A stretch of 40,177 nucleotides of DNA, from assembly GCA_021775095.1 (NCBI GenBank), contig JAJFII010000109.1, positions 1 to 40,177 of the forward strand, given 5' to 3'. The notes under the pieces are model-generated. The model searched no databases. It saw nothing but the letters and a program-made list of their open reading frames with translations, and was not told where the DNA came from. The DNA is from Rhodospirillales bacterium (GTDB lineage: Bacteria > Pseudomonadota > Alphaproteobacteria > Rhodospirillales > Casp-alpha2). Both the position numbers and the translations under genes were made by a program. Positions 17,250 through 25,406 of the stretch are shown one piece after another. Each line of letters begins with the position of its first letter. Within the stretch, counting starts at the first letter, position 1.

Positions 17250-20117
17250 CTACGCTGCTTCAACGCGACACAGGGTAACTTTCGTTTCCTGCATCTGTGT
17301 GACGGAATCATACCCATAGGTACCGACCATATTTGAGGCTTCACCCAAAACATAGGGATCCGCACCTTCCGGGTATTTATCTCGCAGGTCCTTACCCTGC
17401 CAATGCCCACCGAAGTGGAAGGGCATGAAGGCAACTCCCTCGCCGACCCGCTCGGTAACCAGCGCCTGGACAAGAACTTTGCCGCCTTCCGGCGAGTAGA
17501 CCCACATGTTCTGACCGTCCCGAATACCGGCGTTATTGGCATCGATCGGGTTGATTTCGCAGAACATGTCCTGCTGCAGTTCAGCCAACCACTTGTTGGA
17601 ACGACTTTCATCACCGCCCCCTTCGTATTCGACCAAACGGCCCGACGTCAGGATCACAGGGAATTCCTTTGAGAAGTCCTTGTTTTGGATCGATTCATAC
17701 ATCGTCGGCAGACGATACGCCTGTTTGTCCTTGTAGGTTTTATACTTGGGCAACAGGTCGCGCCGCGGCGTGTAGAGGGGTTCTCTGTGCAGCGGTACCG
17801 GATCGGGGAAGGTCCAAACCACAACCCGCGCTTTGGCATTGCCAAACGGCGCACAGCCGTGCTTGATGGCAACCCGCTGGATACCACCGGACAGGTCGGT
17901 TTTCCAGTTGGTTTTATCACCGGCGACCTTTTCGATTGCGGCATTTTCTTCCGCCGTCAGGTCACCATCCCACCCCAGTTTTTTAAGCATTGCCATGGAA
18001 AACTCCGGATGGCCGTCCTTCAACTCGTTACCCACCGGATAGGAACCTTCAGCCAACAGGTTGGCACCTTTATATTCCACACCAAACCGGGCGCGGAAAT
18101 TCAGGCCACCTTCAGCAACAGGTTTTGACGGATCATAAAGGTTCGGCGTTCCTGGATGTTTGAGAGCAGCAGTTCCCCAACACGGCCAGGGAAGACCATA
18201 ATAGTCCCCACTGACAGGGCCTCCACGGGCCAGCAAACTTGTTTTGTCAAAGGTATGCTGCGCAGCCATATGAGCCTTCAAACGCTCCGGCGACTGACCG
18301 GTATAACCGATGGTCCACATGCCTGTGTTGAATTCGCGGGTGATGTCCTCAATCACGGGCTCATCGCCCTCGACCTTAATGTTTTTGAACATCTCCTTAT
18401 CGAATCCCAGTTTTTTGGCCAGCAGATACATGATTTCATGATCCACCTTGGATTCGTAAACCGGATCAACAATTTTATCACGCCACTGCAAAGAGCGGTT
18501 CGATGCGGTGACAGAGCCACGGGTTTCGAACTGCGTGGTCGCCGGCAAAACATAAATACCGTCTTTACGATCGGGAATGACAGAGGCGAAGGTCGGTACC
18601 GGATCGATGACAACCATCAAATCCAGTTTCTCCATGGCCTTTTTCATTTCCGGCAATCGGGTTTGCGAATTCACCGCATGTCCCCACAGCACCATCGCCC
18701 GGAGATTATCCGGCTGATCAATGTTTTTCTTGTCTTCAAGAACACCATCAATCCATCGGCTGACGGGAATACCACTGGACTGCATCAGTTTTTCCGACGC
18801 AAAACGATCCTTGAGATAATCATATTTGACATCCCATACCCGCGCCCAATGCGCCCAGGAACCTTTCTTCAGGCCATAGTAGCCGGGAAGCGAATGGGAC
18901 AGAATACAAAAATCCGTCGCACCTTGGACGTTGTCGTGCCCGCGGAAAATATTTGCGCCCCCACCAGCGACACCAATATTGCCCAGCGACAGCTGCAAGG
19001 CACAATAGGCACGGGTATTGTTGTTGCCATTGGTATGCTGGGTTCCCCCCATGCACCAGATGAAGGTACCCGGGCGGTTGTTCGCCATGGCACGGGCAAC
19101 CCGACGCAATTGCGAACCGGGCACGCCGGTGACAAGTTCGGTCTCTGCCGGTGTCCATTTTTTGACTTCGGCTCTGACCTGATCCATACCCCAAACCCGT
19201 TGTTTGATGTATTCTTTATCTTCCCAGCTGTTTTCAAAAATGTGCCACATGATGCCCCAGATGAGCGCAACATCGGTTCCGGGACGGAACCGGACATATT
19301 CATCCGCATGGGACGCCGTGCGGGTAAAGCGCGGGTCACAGACGATCATCACCGCGTTATTCTGCTCTTTGGCTTTCAACAGATGTTGAACCGCGACCGG
19401 ATGGGCCTCGGCCGGGTTGGAGCCAATCAGGAAGATCGCACGGCTGTTGTGGATATCATTGTAAGAGTTGGTCATCGCCCCATAACCCCAGGTGTTGGCG
19501 ACGCCAGCAACCGTGGTCGAGTGGCAAATCCGAGCCTGGTGATCGCCGTTATTCGATCCCCAAAAGGCATAAAACTTGCGGAACAGGTACGATTGTTCGT
19601 TGCTGAACTTGGCCGAGCCCAGCCAGTAAACGGAATCCGGACCGGAAGTCTTGCGAATATCCAGCATCTTATCGCCAATTTCATTAATCGCGTCGTCCCA
19701 GGAAACTTTTTTCCACTTCCCGCCTTCCATCTTCATCGGATAGCGTAAGCGACGTTCACTATGGGCGTGCTCGCGGACACTGGCACCTTTGGCGCAATGG
19801 GCACCGAGATTAATCGGGCTGTCGAACCCAGGCTCCTGGCCGACCCAGACGCCGTTATCAACCTCAGCAATCACCGAGCAGCCGACTGAACAGTGGGTGC
19901 AAACCGACTTGATTCGGTTTAATTTCTTAGTTGCCGTTGCGGCTTTCGCCGGCTTGGCCATCCCCAGCGGAACAGCCGACGCCAGCGCAGCACCACCTGC
20001 CGTAATCCCTGATTTTTTCAGGAACGAGCGCCGATCCATGGCACCGCCGATTACCCCTGCCAGGGCCTTCTTTAAGCGGGGGCCTCGCGCAACCCCGCCG
20101 CTCTTTTTCGTGAGCAT
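17250..20117 (-). CDS. fdhA: Periplasmic formate dehydrogenase catalytic subunit (alpha)
   Basis: A 955-residue bis-MGD enzyme oxidising formate in the periplasm. Tat signal with MDRRSFLKKSG (R29-R30) after a 26-residue basic extension typical of this family, then hydrophobic stretch and AKAA cleavage region near 60. [4Fe-4S] ligands C73, C76, C80, C108. Catalytic C198-H199 in ARICHSTTVAG: Cys replaces the selenocysteine of E. coli FdnG. Domain order and the C-terminal MGD-binding domain are complete. It follows the small Tat protein gene by 26 bases, and its maturation factors TorD, FdhD and MobA are encoded just upstream. A 530-codon open frame on the opposite strand is a shadow. Confidence 0.95.
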   Translation of the reverse strand: MLTKKSGGVARGPRLKKALAGVIGGAMDRRSFLKKSGITAGGAALASAVPLGMAKPAKAATATKKLNRIKSVCTHCSVGCSVIAEVDNGVWVGQEPGFDSPINLGAHCAKGASVREHAHSERRLRYPMKMEGGKWKKVSWDDAINEIGDKMLDIRKTSGPDSVYWLGSAKFSNEQSYLFRKFYAFWGSNNGDHQARICHSTTVAGVANTWGYGAMTNSYNDIHNSRAIFLIGSNPAEAHPVAVQHLLKAKEQNNAVMIVCDPRFTRTASHADEYVRFRPGTDVALIWGIMWHIFENSWEDKEYIKQRVWGMDQVRAEVKKWTPAETELVTGVPGSQLRRVARAMANNRPGTFIWCMGGTQHTNGNNNTRAYCALQLSLGNIGVAGGGANIFRGHDNVQGATDFCILSHSLPGYYGLKKGSWAHWARVWDVKYDYLKDRFASEKLMQSSGIPVSRWIDGVLEDKKNIDQPDNLRAMVLWGHAVNSQTRLPEMKKAMEKLDLMVVIDPVPTFASVIPDRKDGIYVLPATTQFETRGSVTASNRSLQWRDKIVDPVYESKVDHEIMYLLAKKLGFDKEMFKNIKVEGDEPVIEDITREFNTGMWTIGYTGQSPERLKAHMAAQHTFDKTSLLARGGPVSGDYYGLPWPCWGTAALKHPGTPNLYDPSKPVAEGGLNFRARFGVEYKGANLLAEGSYPVGNELKDGHPEFSMAMLKKLGWDGDLTAEENAAIEKVAGDKTNWKTDLSGGIQRVAIKHGCAPFGNAKARVVVWTFPDPVPLHREPLYTPRRDLLPKYKTYKDKQAYRLPTMYESIQNKDFSKEFPVILTSGRLVEYEGGGDESRSNKWLAELQQDMFCEINPIDANNAGIRDGQNMWVYSPEGGKVLVQALVTERVGEGVAFMPFHFGGHWQGKDLRDKYPEGADPYVLGEASNMVGTYGYDSVTQMQETKVTLCRVEAA

Positions 20118-20143
20118 TTAGATTTCTCCCTTAAGAAATTCGA

Positions 20144-20341
20144 TTAAAAACGTGCCAAATCATAATAGGTTTTGACGTGCTCGGTTTCCTCATAACCCGC
20201 AGAACTGCTGGCTTTGGTAACCGCTGCATCGGCCTGATTTCCAGAAAGTGTCACCGCAGCAACGCCCGCCGCCGCGCCGGTTAAACCGGCCGCTTTCAGA
20301 AACTCCCGCCGTTCAAGCGTTTTCTTTTCTGATTTACCCAT
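20144..20341 (-). CDS. Small Tat-signal protein of the formate dehydrogenase region
   Basis: A 65-residue protein made up mainly of a Tat signal: RREFLKAAG at 11-19 with a twin Arg, a hydrophobic Ala/Gly/Val stretch, cleavage region near ADAA, then a conserved short tail ending in VKTYYDLARF. This matches the small formate-dehydrogenase-region Tat proteins found before fdhA in many proteobacteria. The exported tail could help assembly of FdhAB or target it to the membrane; the role is not established. GGAG lies six bases before the ATG. Confidence 0.85.
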   Translation of the reverse strand: MGKSEKKTLERREFLKAAGLTGAAAGVAAVTLSGNQADAAVTKASSSAGYEETEHVKTYYDLARF

Positions 20342-20415
20342 CGCTATCTCCCTTTGGTTAATACTCTACTCCCTACCAGCCCCTAACGCGGGGCTTTCTC
20401 GCTTCCATCAAACGT

Positions 20416-21087
20416 TCATATGGCAATCATCTCAAAAGCTTCATTTTCAAGCGCCATGAAAATCCCTCCCAATGTCCCCACAGGCATATATACTTTGGCA
20501 TTTTTTGCCTTCTCCAGATCTTTGAAGAACGGACCTGCCCACGGTGCGATATGGTGCATAAAAAATGCCTGTTGGCGTTGCGCCCCCTGGGATCCACCCA
20601 AATGTCCCATTATCAGGCCATGCATCACTTCCATCAAAAAGGCAATGTGATCTTCCGGTTCATCGCTGACCTGTGCGGTTTCAATACCCATTTCCGTCAA
20701 TTCCCGGCGCAAATCGGCGAGTGGTTTTTCGTAAACGAAACCGGTCAGATAATAGGACGCATAAGGATGCAGCTCACCGCCAGAACCCATTCCATAAAAC
20801 AGGGCAGAATATTCATCTTCGACAACCGCACGGGGTGTCCGGGTCGCTAACGTGCCAAGACTTTTAAGCGCTGCGCCCAATTCCGTTTCGGCATTTACAT
20901 CGGCTAAACCGCGAAGAATAGCTAATGTCGAATCGCTCATCGGCAGCGCCAATACACGCGACAGCAGTCCATAAACCTGGGCCCGCAACGAGTCTTCTTC
21001 CGCGACTGACACGGCTGAATTTATCGGCTCGGGGATATTTACATCATTATCAGATGATTCGGGGTCTAAAACCGGTTGTGCTTCCAC
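20416..21087 (-). CDS. TorD/DmsD-family chaperone for formate dehydrogenase
   Basis: A 223-residue, all-helical cytoplasmic protein. The HPYASYYLTGFVYEKPLADLR segment and the EPEDHIAFLMEVM motif are hallmarks of TorD-type chaperones, which bind the Tat signal of a molybdoenzyme and guard cofactor insertion before export. Its place directly before the Tat protein and fdhA marks FdhA as the client. GTG start (21085-21087) supported by GAGG six bases upstream. A 13-base palindrome CTAAATTATTTAG (21097-21109) is just upstream of the start. Confidence 0.9.
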   Translation of the reverse strand: MEAQPVLDPESSDNDVNIPEPINSAVSVAEEDSLRAQVYGLLSRVLALPMSDSTLAILRGLADVNAETELGAALKSLGTLATRTPRAVVEDEYSALFYGMGSGGELHPYASYYLTGFVYEKPLADLRRELTEMGIETAQVSDEPEDHIAFLMEVMHGLIMGHLGGSQGAQRQQAFFMHHIAPWAGPFFKDLEKAKNAKVYMPVGTLGGIFMALENEAFEMIAI

Positions 21088-21220
21088 TGCCGTCCTCTAA
21101 ATTATTTAGCAAAACGTCGCTGTTTCCTCCGACAATTTCTGACATTTACCACTAGTCCTGCAAGCAGCTAAATGGGGCACCGCCCAATTTCAGAAATCTC
21201 CTGACGGTAATTATCCGCTT

Positions 21221-21242
21221 CATTTGAATACGAAGTCAAATG
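21221..21242. promoter_or_regulatory. Inverted repeat CATTTGA-N8-TCAAATG
   Basis: Perfect seven-base arms with an eight-base spacer, 134 bases before the torD start. It resembles an FNR-type TTGA-TCAA dyad but with spacing eight instead of six, so a different dimeric regulator is more likely. Confidence 0.5.
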
Positions 21243-21253
21243 AATTCGCATTT

Positions 21254-21263
21254 ACGTGCACGT
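21254..21263. promoter_or_regulatory. Perfect palindrome ACGTGCACGT
   Basis: A ten-base perfect palindrome 12 bases from the CATTTGA repeat; one mismatch further out it extends to 16 bases. Possibly a second operator in the same promoter. Confidence 0.4.
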
Positions 21264-21559
21264 CAAATATCAGTAAAAATGTTAATAAGTACAGGCGCTT
21301 AATTGTGCTCCCAGTTATGACATTATTGCTGCAGTACAGCATCAAAATACAATTGAACGGGCCGCTCCATTAAAACCCGACTATGTCATTTCTGGAGATC
21401 CGCCGTGAGCTTTGCTTTACGCTTAATATCCATAAATTAATAAGGGAGAAACGACAGCTCTGGAGTGCGGGGATCACGCCATGGATTTTATGCTGCACTG
21501 CACTATATTCGGCTGCACGCAACGCCCCTGTTATATTTTTTTTTGGGAGGTATCGGTTG

Positions 21560-22435
21560 TCAGACGTCTCGCCCGGTATCGGGTTTCACCGATGCGACGG
21601 GCTCGTGATCATCTTGTGGTGTCTTATTTTCATCTGCTTTCGCCTCAACGAACGCTTCTTGGGCCTGATCCTTTTCGGCAGCCTTCCCATCGGACTCAGG
21701 GTCTCCTTCAATTTCAGGCGTTTCCTGATCCTTCACGGTGTCAGCGTTTTCCTCAGTGTCCGGCAATTCTTCGTCCTTTTCGAGCGCAGCTTCCTGGCCC
21801 TGGCCGACTTTATAAGAGGACTGGGTGGCCGCATCGATCAATTTATCGATAAGATTATAATCTTCGTCATAGTCGTTCAGACCATCCCGAAAACCCAGGA
21901 TCGGATGGGTCTGATAGAGCACCCGCAGGGCCTTCCGGCGGATGAATTCCGGAACTTTTGTCGACATAAACGGTGTAAAATCGGAATCATTGGTCAGGGT
22001 TTCAATTGGCGGCAATTCTGCAACCACTGCCGCTTCTTCCGGCGTTAGGTCTCTTGTTGACGCCTCCGCGTCCAGTGCGTCTGCGGCACCGTCAAATATC
22101 GAGCCTGCCGGCTCCGCAGATTCCGGGTCATGCGGGACGTCACCAGCTAGCATCGCGAGGGCCGCTTGGGGGGGGGCTTCAAAGGCATCATCGGCATCGT
22201 CATATCCGGCCAATGGTGCCATAACAGGTGCGGCGACCCGCCGATAGGGGTTGGCGGGAAAATCGCCGGTAATGGTCATTTCCGCTCCTGCAGTAAAACC
22301 CTCAGGTGAACCCTCTGGATTTTTAACAGCTGTCGTTTCCAGGGCCTTTCGGGCGGCGGTATGTTCTTCTTCAGACGCCCCCCCTTTGCTTTTTAATCGC
22401 GACCAGCGCGAAACCCGGCCCTTATTTCTATCCAT
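21560..22435 (-). CDS. DUF3306 protein of the formate dehydrogenase cluster
   Basis: About 291 residues, acidic and low in complexity. The N-terminus (MDRNKGRVSRWSRLKSKG) has the SRWSRxK motif of DUF3306, and the middle part (PEFIRRKALRVLYQTHPILGFRDGLNDYDEDYN) is its conserved core; both ends are disordered. DUF3306 proteins occur with fdhA, DUF3305 and TorD; function unknown. I chose the ATG at 22433-22435, which overlaps the DUF3305 stop (ATGGATAG); GTG at 22450 and ATGs at 22441 and 22438 are alternatives. The coding strand has a run of nine C (22168-22176), prone to slippage. Confidence 0.82.
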   Translation of the reverse strand: MDRNKGRVSRWSRLKSKGGASEEEHTAARKALETTAVKNPEGSPEGFTAGAEMTITGDFPANPYRRVAAPVMAPLAGYDDADDAFEAPPQAALAMLAGDVPHDPESAEPAGSIFDGAADALDAEASTRDLTPEEAAVVAELPPIETLTNDSDFTPFMSTKVPEFIRRKALRVLYQTHPILGFRDGLNDYDEDYNLIDKLIDAATQSSYKVGQGQEAALEKDEELPDTEENADTVKDQETPEIEGDPESDGKAAEKDQAQEAFVEAKADENKTPQDDHEPVASVKPDTGRDV

Positions 22436-22973
22436 CATCATCGTCCCCACGCCCGGCCAATTCGACCCTTGGCCTTGAACCTAAACCGCCTTTTCTTGGG
22501 TCATAAGCTTTCTTTTGTTTACGTTTCAAAAAGGGTTGATCCACATGGTGTTTTTCGATAAACGCCTGCAACCATGCGACAATTTCCGGCGGCATCGGGA
22601 CGCCTTCTACGATATCTTCGCCACTTTCCGTATACCGTTCGGCCTCATAGGGACAAACGGTAAGCAAAAATGGCACCACATCTGGATCATCGGCCTCTTC
22701 ACCCGGATTCAGAACCACATATACTTTGGGCGGATCGTTGGACATGTTTGATCGATATCCCTCTGTTTCTCCGCGGAACAGCTCGATCATCATGCTCCCA
22801 ATCAAATAATGGATAACCCCCTCTTCCTCCCTGATAATCTTCCAACTGCTGTCCGGTTCTATCACAATCCCCGGAATCACATCGATCGGCGTCCAACGAA
22901 ACTCCTGCCAGGGATTGTCGATTTTTCGACGCTCGACAACCACACCAACGGAAAGCTGTTCCAACGCACTCAT
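22428..22973 (-). CDS. DUF3305 protein of the formate dehydrogenase cluster
   Basis: A 181-residue protein of the DUF3305 type: the N-terminal half has VGVVVERRKIDNPWQEFRWTP, typical of the family, followed by a beta-rich domain containing HYLIGSMMIELFRGETEGY and NDPPKVYVVLNP. The C-terminus ends in a run of four Asp. Function is unknown; the gene always appears to travel with formate dehydrogenase maturation genes. Overlaps mobA (ATGA) upstream and DUF3306 downstream. Confidence 0.85.
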   Translation of the reverse strand: MSALEQLSVGVVVERRKIDNPWQEFRWTPIDVIPGIVIEPDSSWKIIREEEGVIHYLIGSMMIELFRGETEGYRSNMSNDPPKVYVVLNPGEEADDPDVVPFLLTVCPYEAERYTESGEDIVEGVPMPPEIVAWLQAFIEKHHVDQPFLKRKQKKAYDPRKGGLGSRPRVELAGRGDDDDG

Positions 22974-23608
22974 GATTCTGCCCTCGCTGTCGTTTCTCTC
23001 AAGTAGTGTTCGGCCCGTGCGAGATTTTCCGGTTTATTGATATTAAAAAACGGGTCAATTCCGGTATCTTCAAAAACCACATGGGAGACCTTATAACGTG
23101 CCGTCCACAAATCAATTTTGCGCATATCTTCATCGATCATCGCTTGGCGCAAGTCATCTTTCAGGCGTACCGGCCAAAGGGCAATTGGCGGGTGGGTCCG
23201 TCCCTTTGATTTGGCACAGGCCATATCAGTGCCTTCGGCGTCAATCGCGTCACTTAATCGTTTTACCAGAACCAGTGGCAAAAACGGTGCATCTGTCGGA
23301 AACGTTGCCACCCATCGGCAGGTTGGTCGATGGACACTGGCCCATTCCAGGCCGGTAAGGATACCCGCCAGGGGACCCGCATACCCGGCAATAACATCGG
23401 CAATAACCGGCAGCTGAAAATCGGAAAACCGTGCCGCGTCCCCATTGGCATTAAGGATTAACGTCTGAACCTGCGGTTTTACACGATCTATCGATCGTTT
23501 GAGAATGGGTTGTCCGTCAAGGGTAAGCAGGTTTTTGTCGCCGCCTCCCATCCGACGGGATAATCCACCTGCCAACAGCACACCAACAATATCGTTGCCA
23601 TCACTCAC
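22970..23608 (-). CDS. mobA: Molybdenum cofactor guanylyltransferase MobA
   Basis: A 212-residue nucleotidyltransferase that couples GMP to molybdopterin to make the MGD cofactor needed by both formate dehydrogenases here. The N-terminal motif VLLAGGLSRRMGGGDKNLL (residues 10-28) is the diagnostic GTP-binding loop; FPTDAPFLP is the metal-binding segment near 104. Length is normal. GTG start at 23606-23608 overlaps the fdhD stop (GTGA); ATGA overlap with DUF3305. So the gene sits in a tightly coupled maturation operon. Confidence 0.93.
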   Translation of the reverse strand: MSDGNDIVGVLLAGGLSRRMGGGDKNLLTLDGQPILKRSIDRVKPQVQTLILNANGDAARFSDFQLPVIADVIAGYAGPLAGILTGLEWASVHRPTCRWVATFPTDAPFLPLVLVKRLSDAIDAEGTDMACAKSKGRTHPPIALWPVRLKDDLRQAMIDEDMRKIDLWTARYKVSHVVFEDTGIDPFFNINKPENLARAEHYLRETTARAES

Positions 23609-24501
23609 GATGAAGCTCCCTTGCGGCCAGATCGCGTCGGCTCTTCCGCATCGCGGGAAATATCAGCGTCAAATACGATCCGCTCTTCGCCAGCCAAGGC
23701 AATGAACCGTTTGCCTTTGGCGCGGCCGATCAGAGTCAGGCCAACCTGGCGCGCCAATTCCACCCCCCAGGCCGTAAAACCGGAGCGCGAAACCAAAATA
23801 GGAATCCCCATTTGAACGGTCTTGATCACCATCTCGGATGTCAGGCGTCCCGTCGTATAAAAGATTTTGTTGTCGCCGGTAATGCCGTGCTGAAACATAT
23901 ATCCGGCGATCTTGTCGACCGCATTGTGGCGTCCGACATCTTCCATGTAGAGCAGTGGTTTATCCCTGTCGTAAAGGGCGCAGCCGTGGATGGCACCAGC
24001 TTCAAGATAAAGGCTTGGGACGGTATTTATTTGTTTCGTCAGGGCATATAACCAGGATGTTTTAATCAGGGCAGTAGACGAAAGTTTGGCCCCATCAAAT
24101 TTCTCCATAACATCGCCAAACACGGTGCCTTGAGCGCAACCGGAGGTCAGGGTCTTTTTTTTCAGTTTATCCTCAAAATCTGTTTGTACGGCTGTCCGGA
24201 CGACCACCGTTTCGATATCTGCCTCATAGTCAATGCCCAATACCTGATCATCCGGGTTCAACATATTTTGGTTCAGGAGGTATCCAATGGCCAAATATTC
24301 CGGGTAATCGCAAATCGTCATCATCGTGACAATTTCACGACCATTGAGAAAAAGCGTAAGTGGACGTTCGACGGTGACCGATGTCTCGACCCGGCGGCCG
24401 TCATGCGATAATCCGACAACCCGTTCAGTCAGGCGCGGGTCATCGGGATTTGGCAGCACTAAAAATTGGTGTTGGTCTTGCATCGGGAAAAGCGTATCCA
24501 T
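23605..24501 (-). CDS. fdhD: Formate dehydrogenase sulfurtransferase FdhD
   Basis: About 298 residues. FdhD carries sulfur from the IscS desulfurase to the Mo/W-bis-MGD cofactor, which active formate dehydrogenases require. Family features: the SVTVERPLTLFLNGREIVTMM start region, DVGRHNAVDKIAGYM and TGRLTSEMVIK motifs. The active-site loop reads LTSGCAQGT, with one Cys where E. coli FdhD has a CxxC pair. The open frame runs to 24609, but the ATG at 24499-24501 leaves the expected N-terminus; an ATG six codons later is possible. First gene of the fdhD-mobA-DUF3305-DUF3306 unit. Confidence 0.92.
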   Translation of the reverse strand: MDTLFPMQDQHQFLVLPNPDDPRLTERVVGLSHDGRRVETSVTVERPLTLFLNGREIVTMMTICDYPEYLAIGYLLNQNMLNPDDQVLGIDYEADIETVVVRTAVQTDFEDKLKKKTLTSGCAQGTVFGDVMEKFDGAKLSSTALIKTSWLYALTKQINTVPSLYLEAGAIHGCALYDRDKPLLYMEDVGRHNAVDKIAGYMFQHGITGDNKIFYTTGRLTSEMVIKTVQMGIPILVSRSGFTAWGVELARQVGLTLIGRAKGKRFIALAGEERIVFDADISRDAEEPTRSGRKGASS

Positions 24502-24522
24502 TTGGTTTGTGACGGTTCTGTG

Positions 24523-24538
24523 CCTATGTGCATATAGG
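24523..24538. promoter_or_regulatory. Near-perfect 16-bp palindrome between fdhD and tupB
   Basis: CCTATGTGCATATAGG, symmetric except for one central-flank pair, lies 21 bases before the chosen fdhD start in the shared divergent region. It could be the operator of a metal-responsive regulator. It does not match the ModE consensus I know. Confidence 0.4.
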
Positions 24539-24701
24539 GGTGAAACTATGCAGAGCCAATAGGTACTCGGCAAGCGCCAGCTCGCCGGCCACACCAATAT
24601 ACTTTGCAAATTGGCGCGACGGTTGAATTATCGTGCGTATCCTGCGACATAGTCTCTGGTATTATTTCTCGCACAATTAAGGACCCTCTGGTAACGATCG
24701 A

Positions 24702-25406
24702 ATGGATGATTTTGGCGAAGCGATTGGTGCGGCATTTCATTTGCTGTTTACCTTGGATGATCAATTAATGGAAATCGTCGGGTTGTCCTTGCAGGTCAGT
24801 CTGATCGCGGTTTTAATTGCCTGTTTGATTGGTTTGCCCCTGGGTGCCGCGATCGCGCTGTTTAGATTTCCGGGTCGTAAATTTTTTGCAATCCTGTTAA
24901 ACGCCCTCATGGGGTTGCCCCCGGTCGTTGTCGGGCTAATTGTTTATTTGGCGCTCAGCCGATCCGGGCCCTTTGGGGTCTTTGGGTTGCTTTACACGCC
25001 TGCGGCAATGATTATCGCCCAGGTAATTTTGATTGTTCCGATCATCGCCGCCCTGACCCGACAGGTTATCGAGGATCTTTGGCTGGAATATGAAGACCAG
25101 TTGCGCTCCCTTGGTGCCAATTCAACCCGCGCCATACCGACACTCCTATGGGATGGTCGATTTTCCTTGATAACAGCCGTCCTTGCCGGTTTTGGCCGGG
25201 CCAGCGCTGAAGTCGGTGCGGTCATGATTGTTGGCGGAAATATCGATCACGTGACCCGGGTTATGACAACAGCCATCGCGCTTGAAGTTTCTAAGGGCGA
25301 TCTGGCCCTGGCCCTGGGTTTGGGTATCATCCTTCTTTGTTTGTCGCTGACCGTGAATGGCGCTGTCTATGCAATTAAAGAAACTGCGCAAAGGCGCCAC
25401 GCATGA
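24702..25406 (+). CDS. tupB: Tungstate-type ABC transporter permease TupB
   Basis: A 234-residue inner-membrane permease with about five transmembrane helices (near 25-50, 62-80, 88-115, 160-180, 200-225). The cytoplasmic loop with EYEDQLRSLGANSTRAIPTLLW is the EAA-type loop that contacts the ATPase. ASAEVGAVMIVGGNI near 169-183 is highly typical of TupB. It would import tungstate (molybdate in some homologues). The stop overlaps the tupC start by four bases. The substrate-binding TupA gene is not adjacent, which is unusual. The gene lies divergently from fdhD. Confidence 0.88.
   Translation: MDDFGEAIGAAFHLLFTLDDQLMEIVGLSLQVSLIAVLIACLIGLPLGAAIALFRFPGRKFFAILLNALMGLPPVVVGLIVYLALSRSGPFGVFGLLYTPAAMIIAQVILIVPIIAALTRQVIEDLWLEYEDQLRSLGANSTRAIPTLLWDGRFSLITAVLAGFGRASAEVGAVMIVGGNIDHVTRVMTTAIALEVSKGDLALALGLGIILLCLSLTVNGAVYAIKETAQRRHA

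Larger units (their letters stand above)
21088..21559. other. Regulatory region before the torD-fdhA unit
   Basis: About 470 bases without a convincing gene. It holds several dyad elements: CATTTGA-N8-TCAAATG (21221-21242), ACGTGCACGT (21254-21263), TGCTG-N5-CAGCA (21327-21341) and CTAAATTATTTAG (21097-21109). It probably carries the main promoter for torD-fdhAB. Confidence 0.5.

Noticed and set aside
17210-17614. 134-codon reverse ORF overlapping the fdhA end and fdhB start
   Set aside because: Out of frame with both conserved genes, which are intact.
18156-19748. 530-codon open frame opposite fdhA
   Set aside because: It is fully antisense to a complete FdhA with intact motifs; long shadow frames are expected from the codon bias. 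No Shine-Dalgarno and no recognisable protein.
21383-22048. 221-codon forward frame overlapping DUF3306
   Set aside because: About three quarters is antisense to DUF3306, and the intergenic first part looks non-coding.
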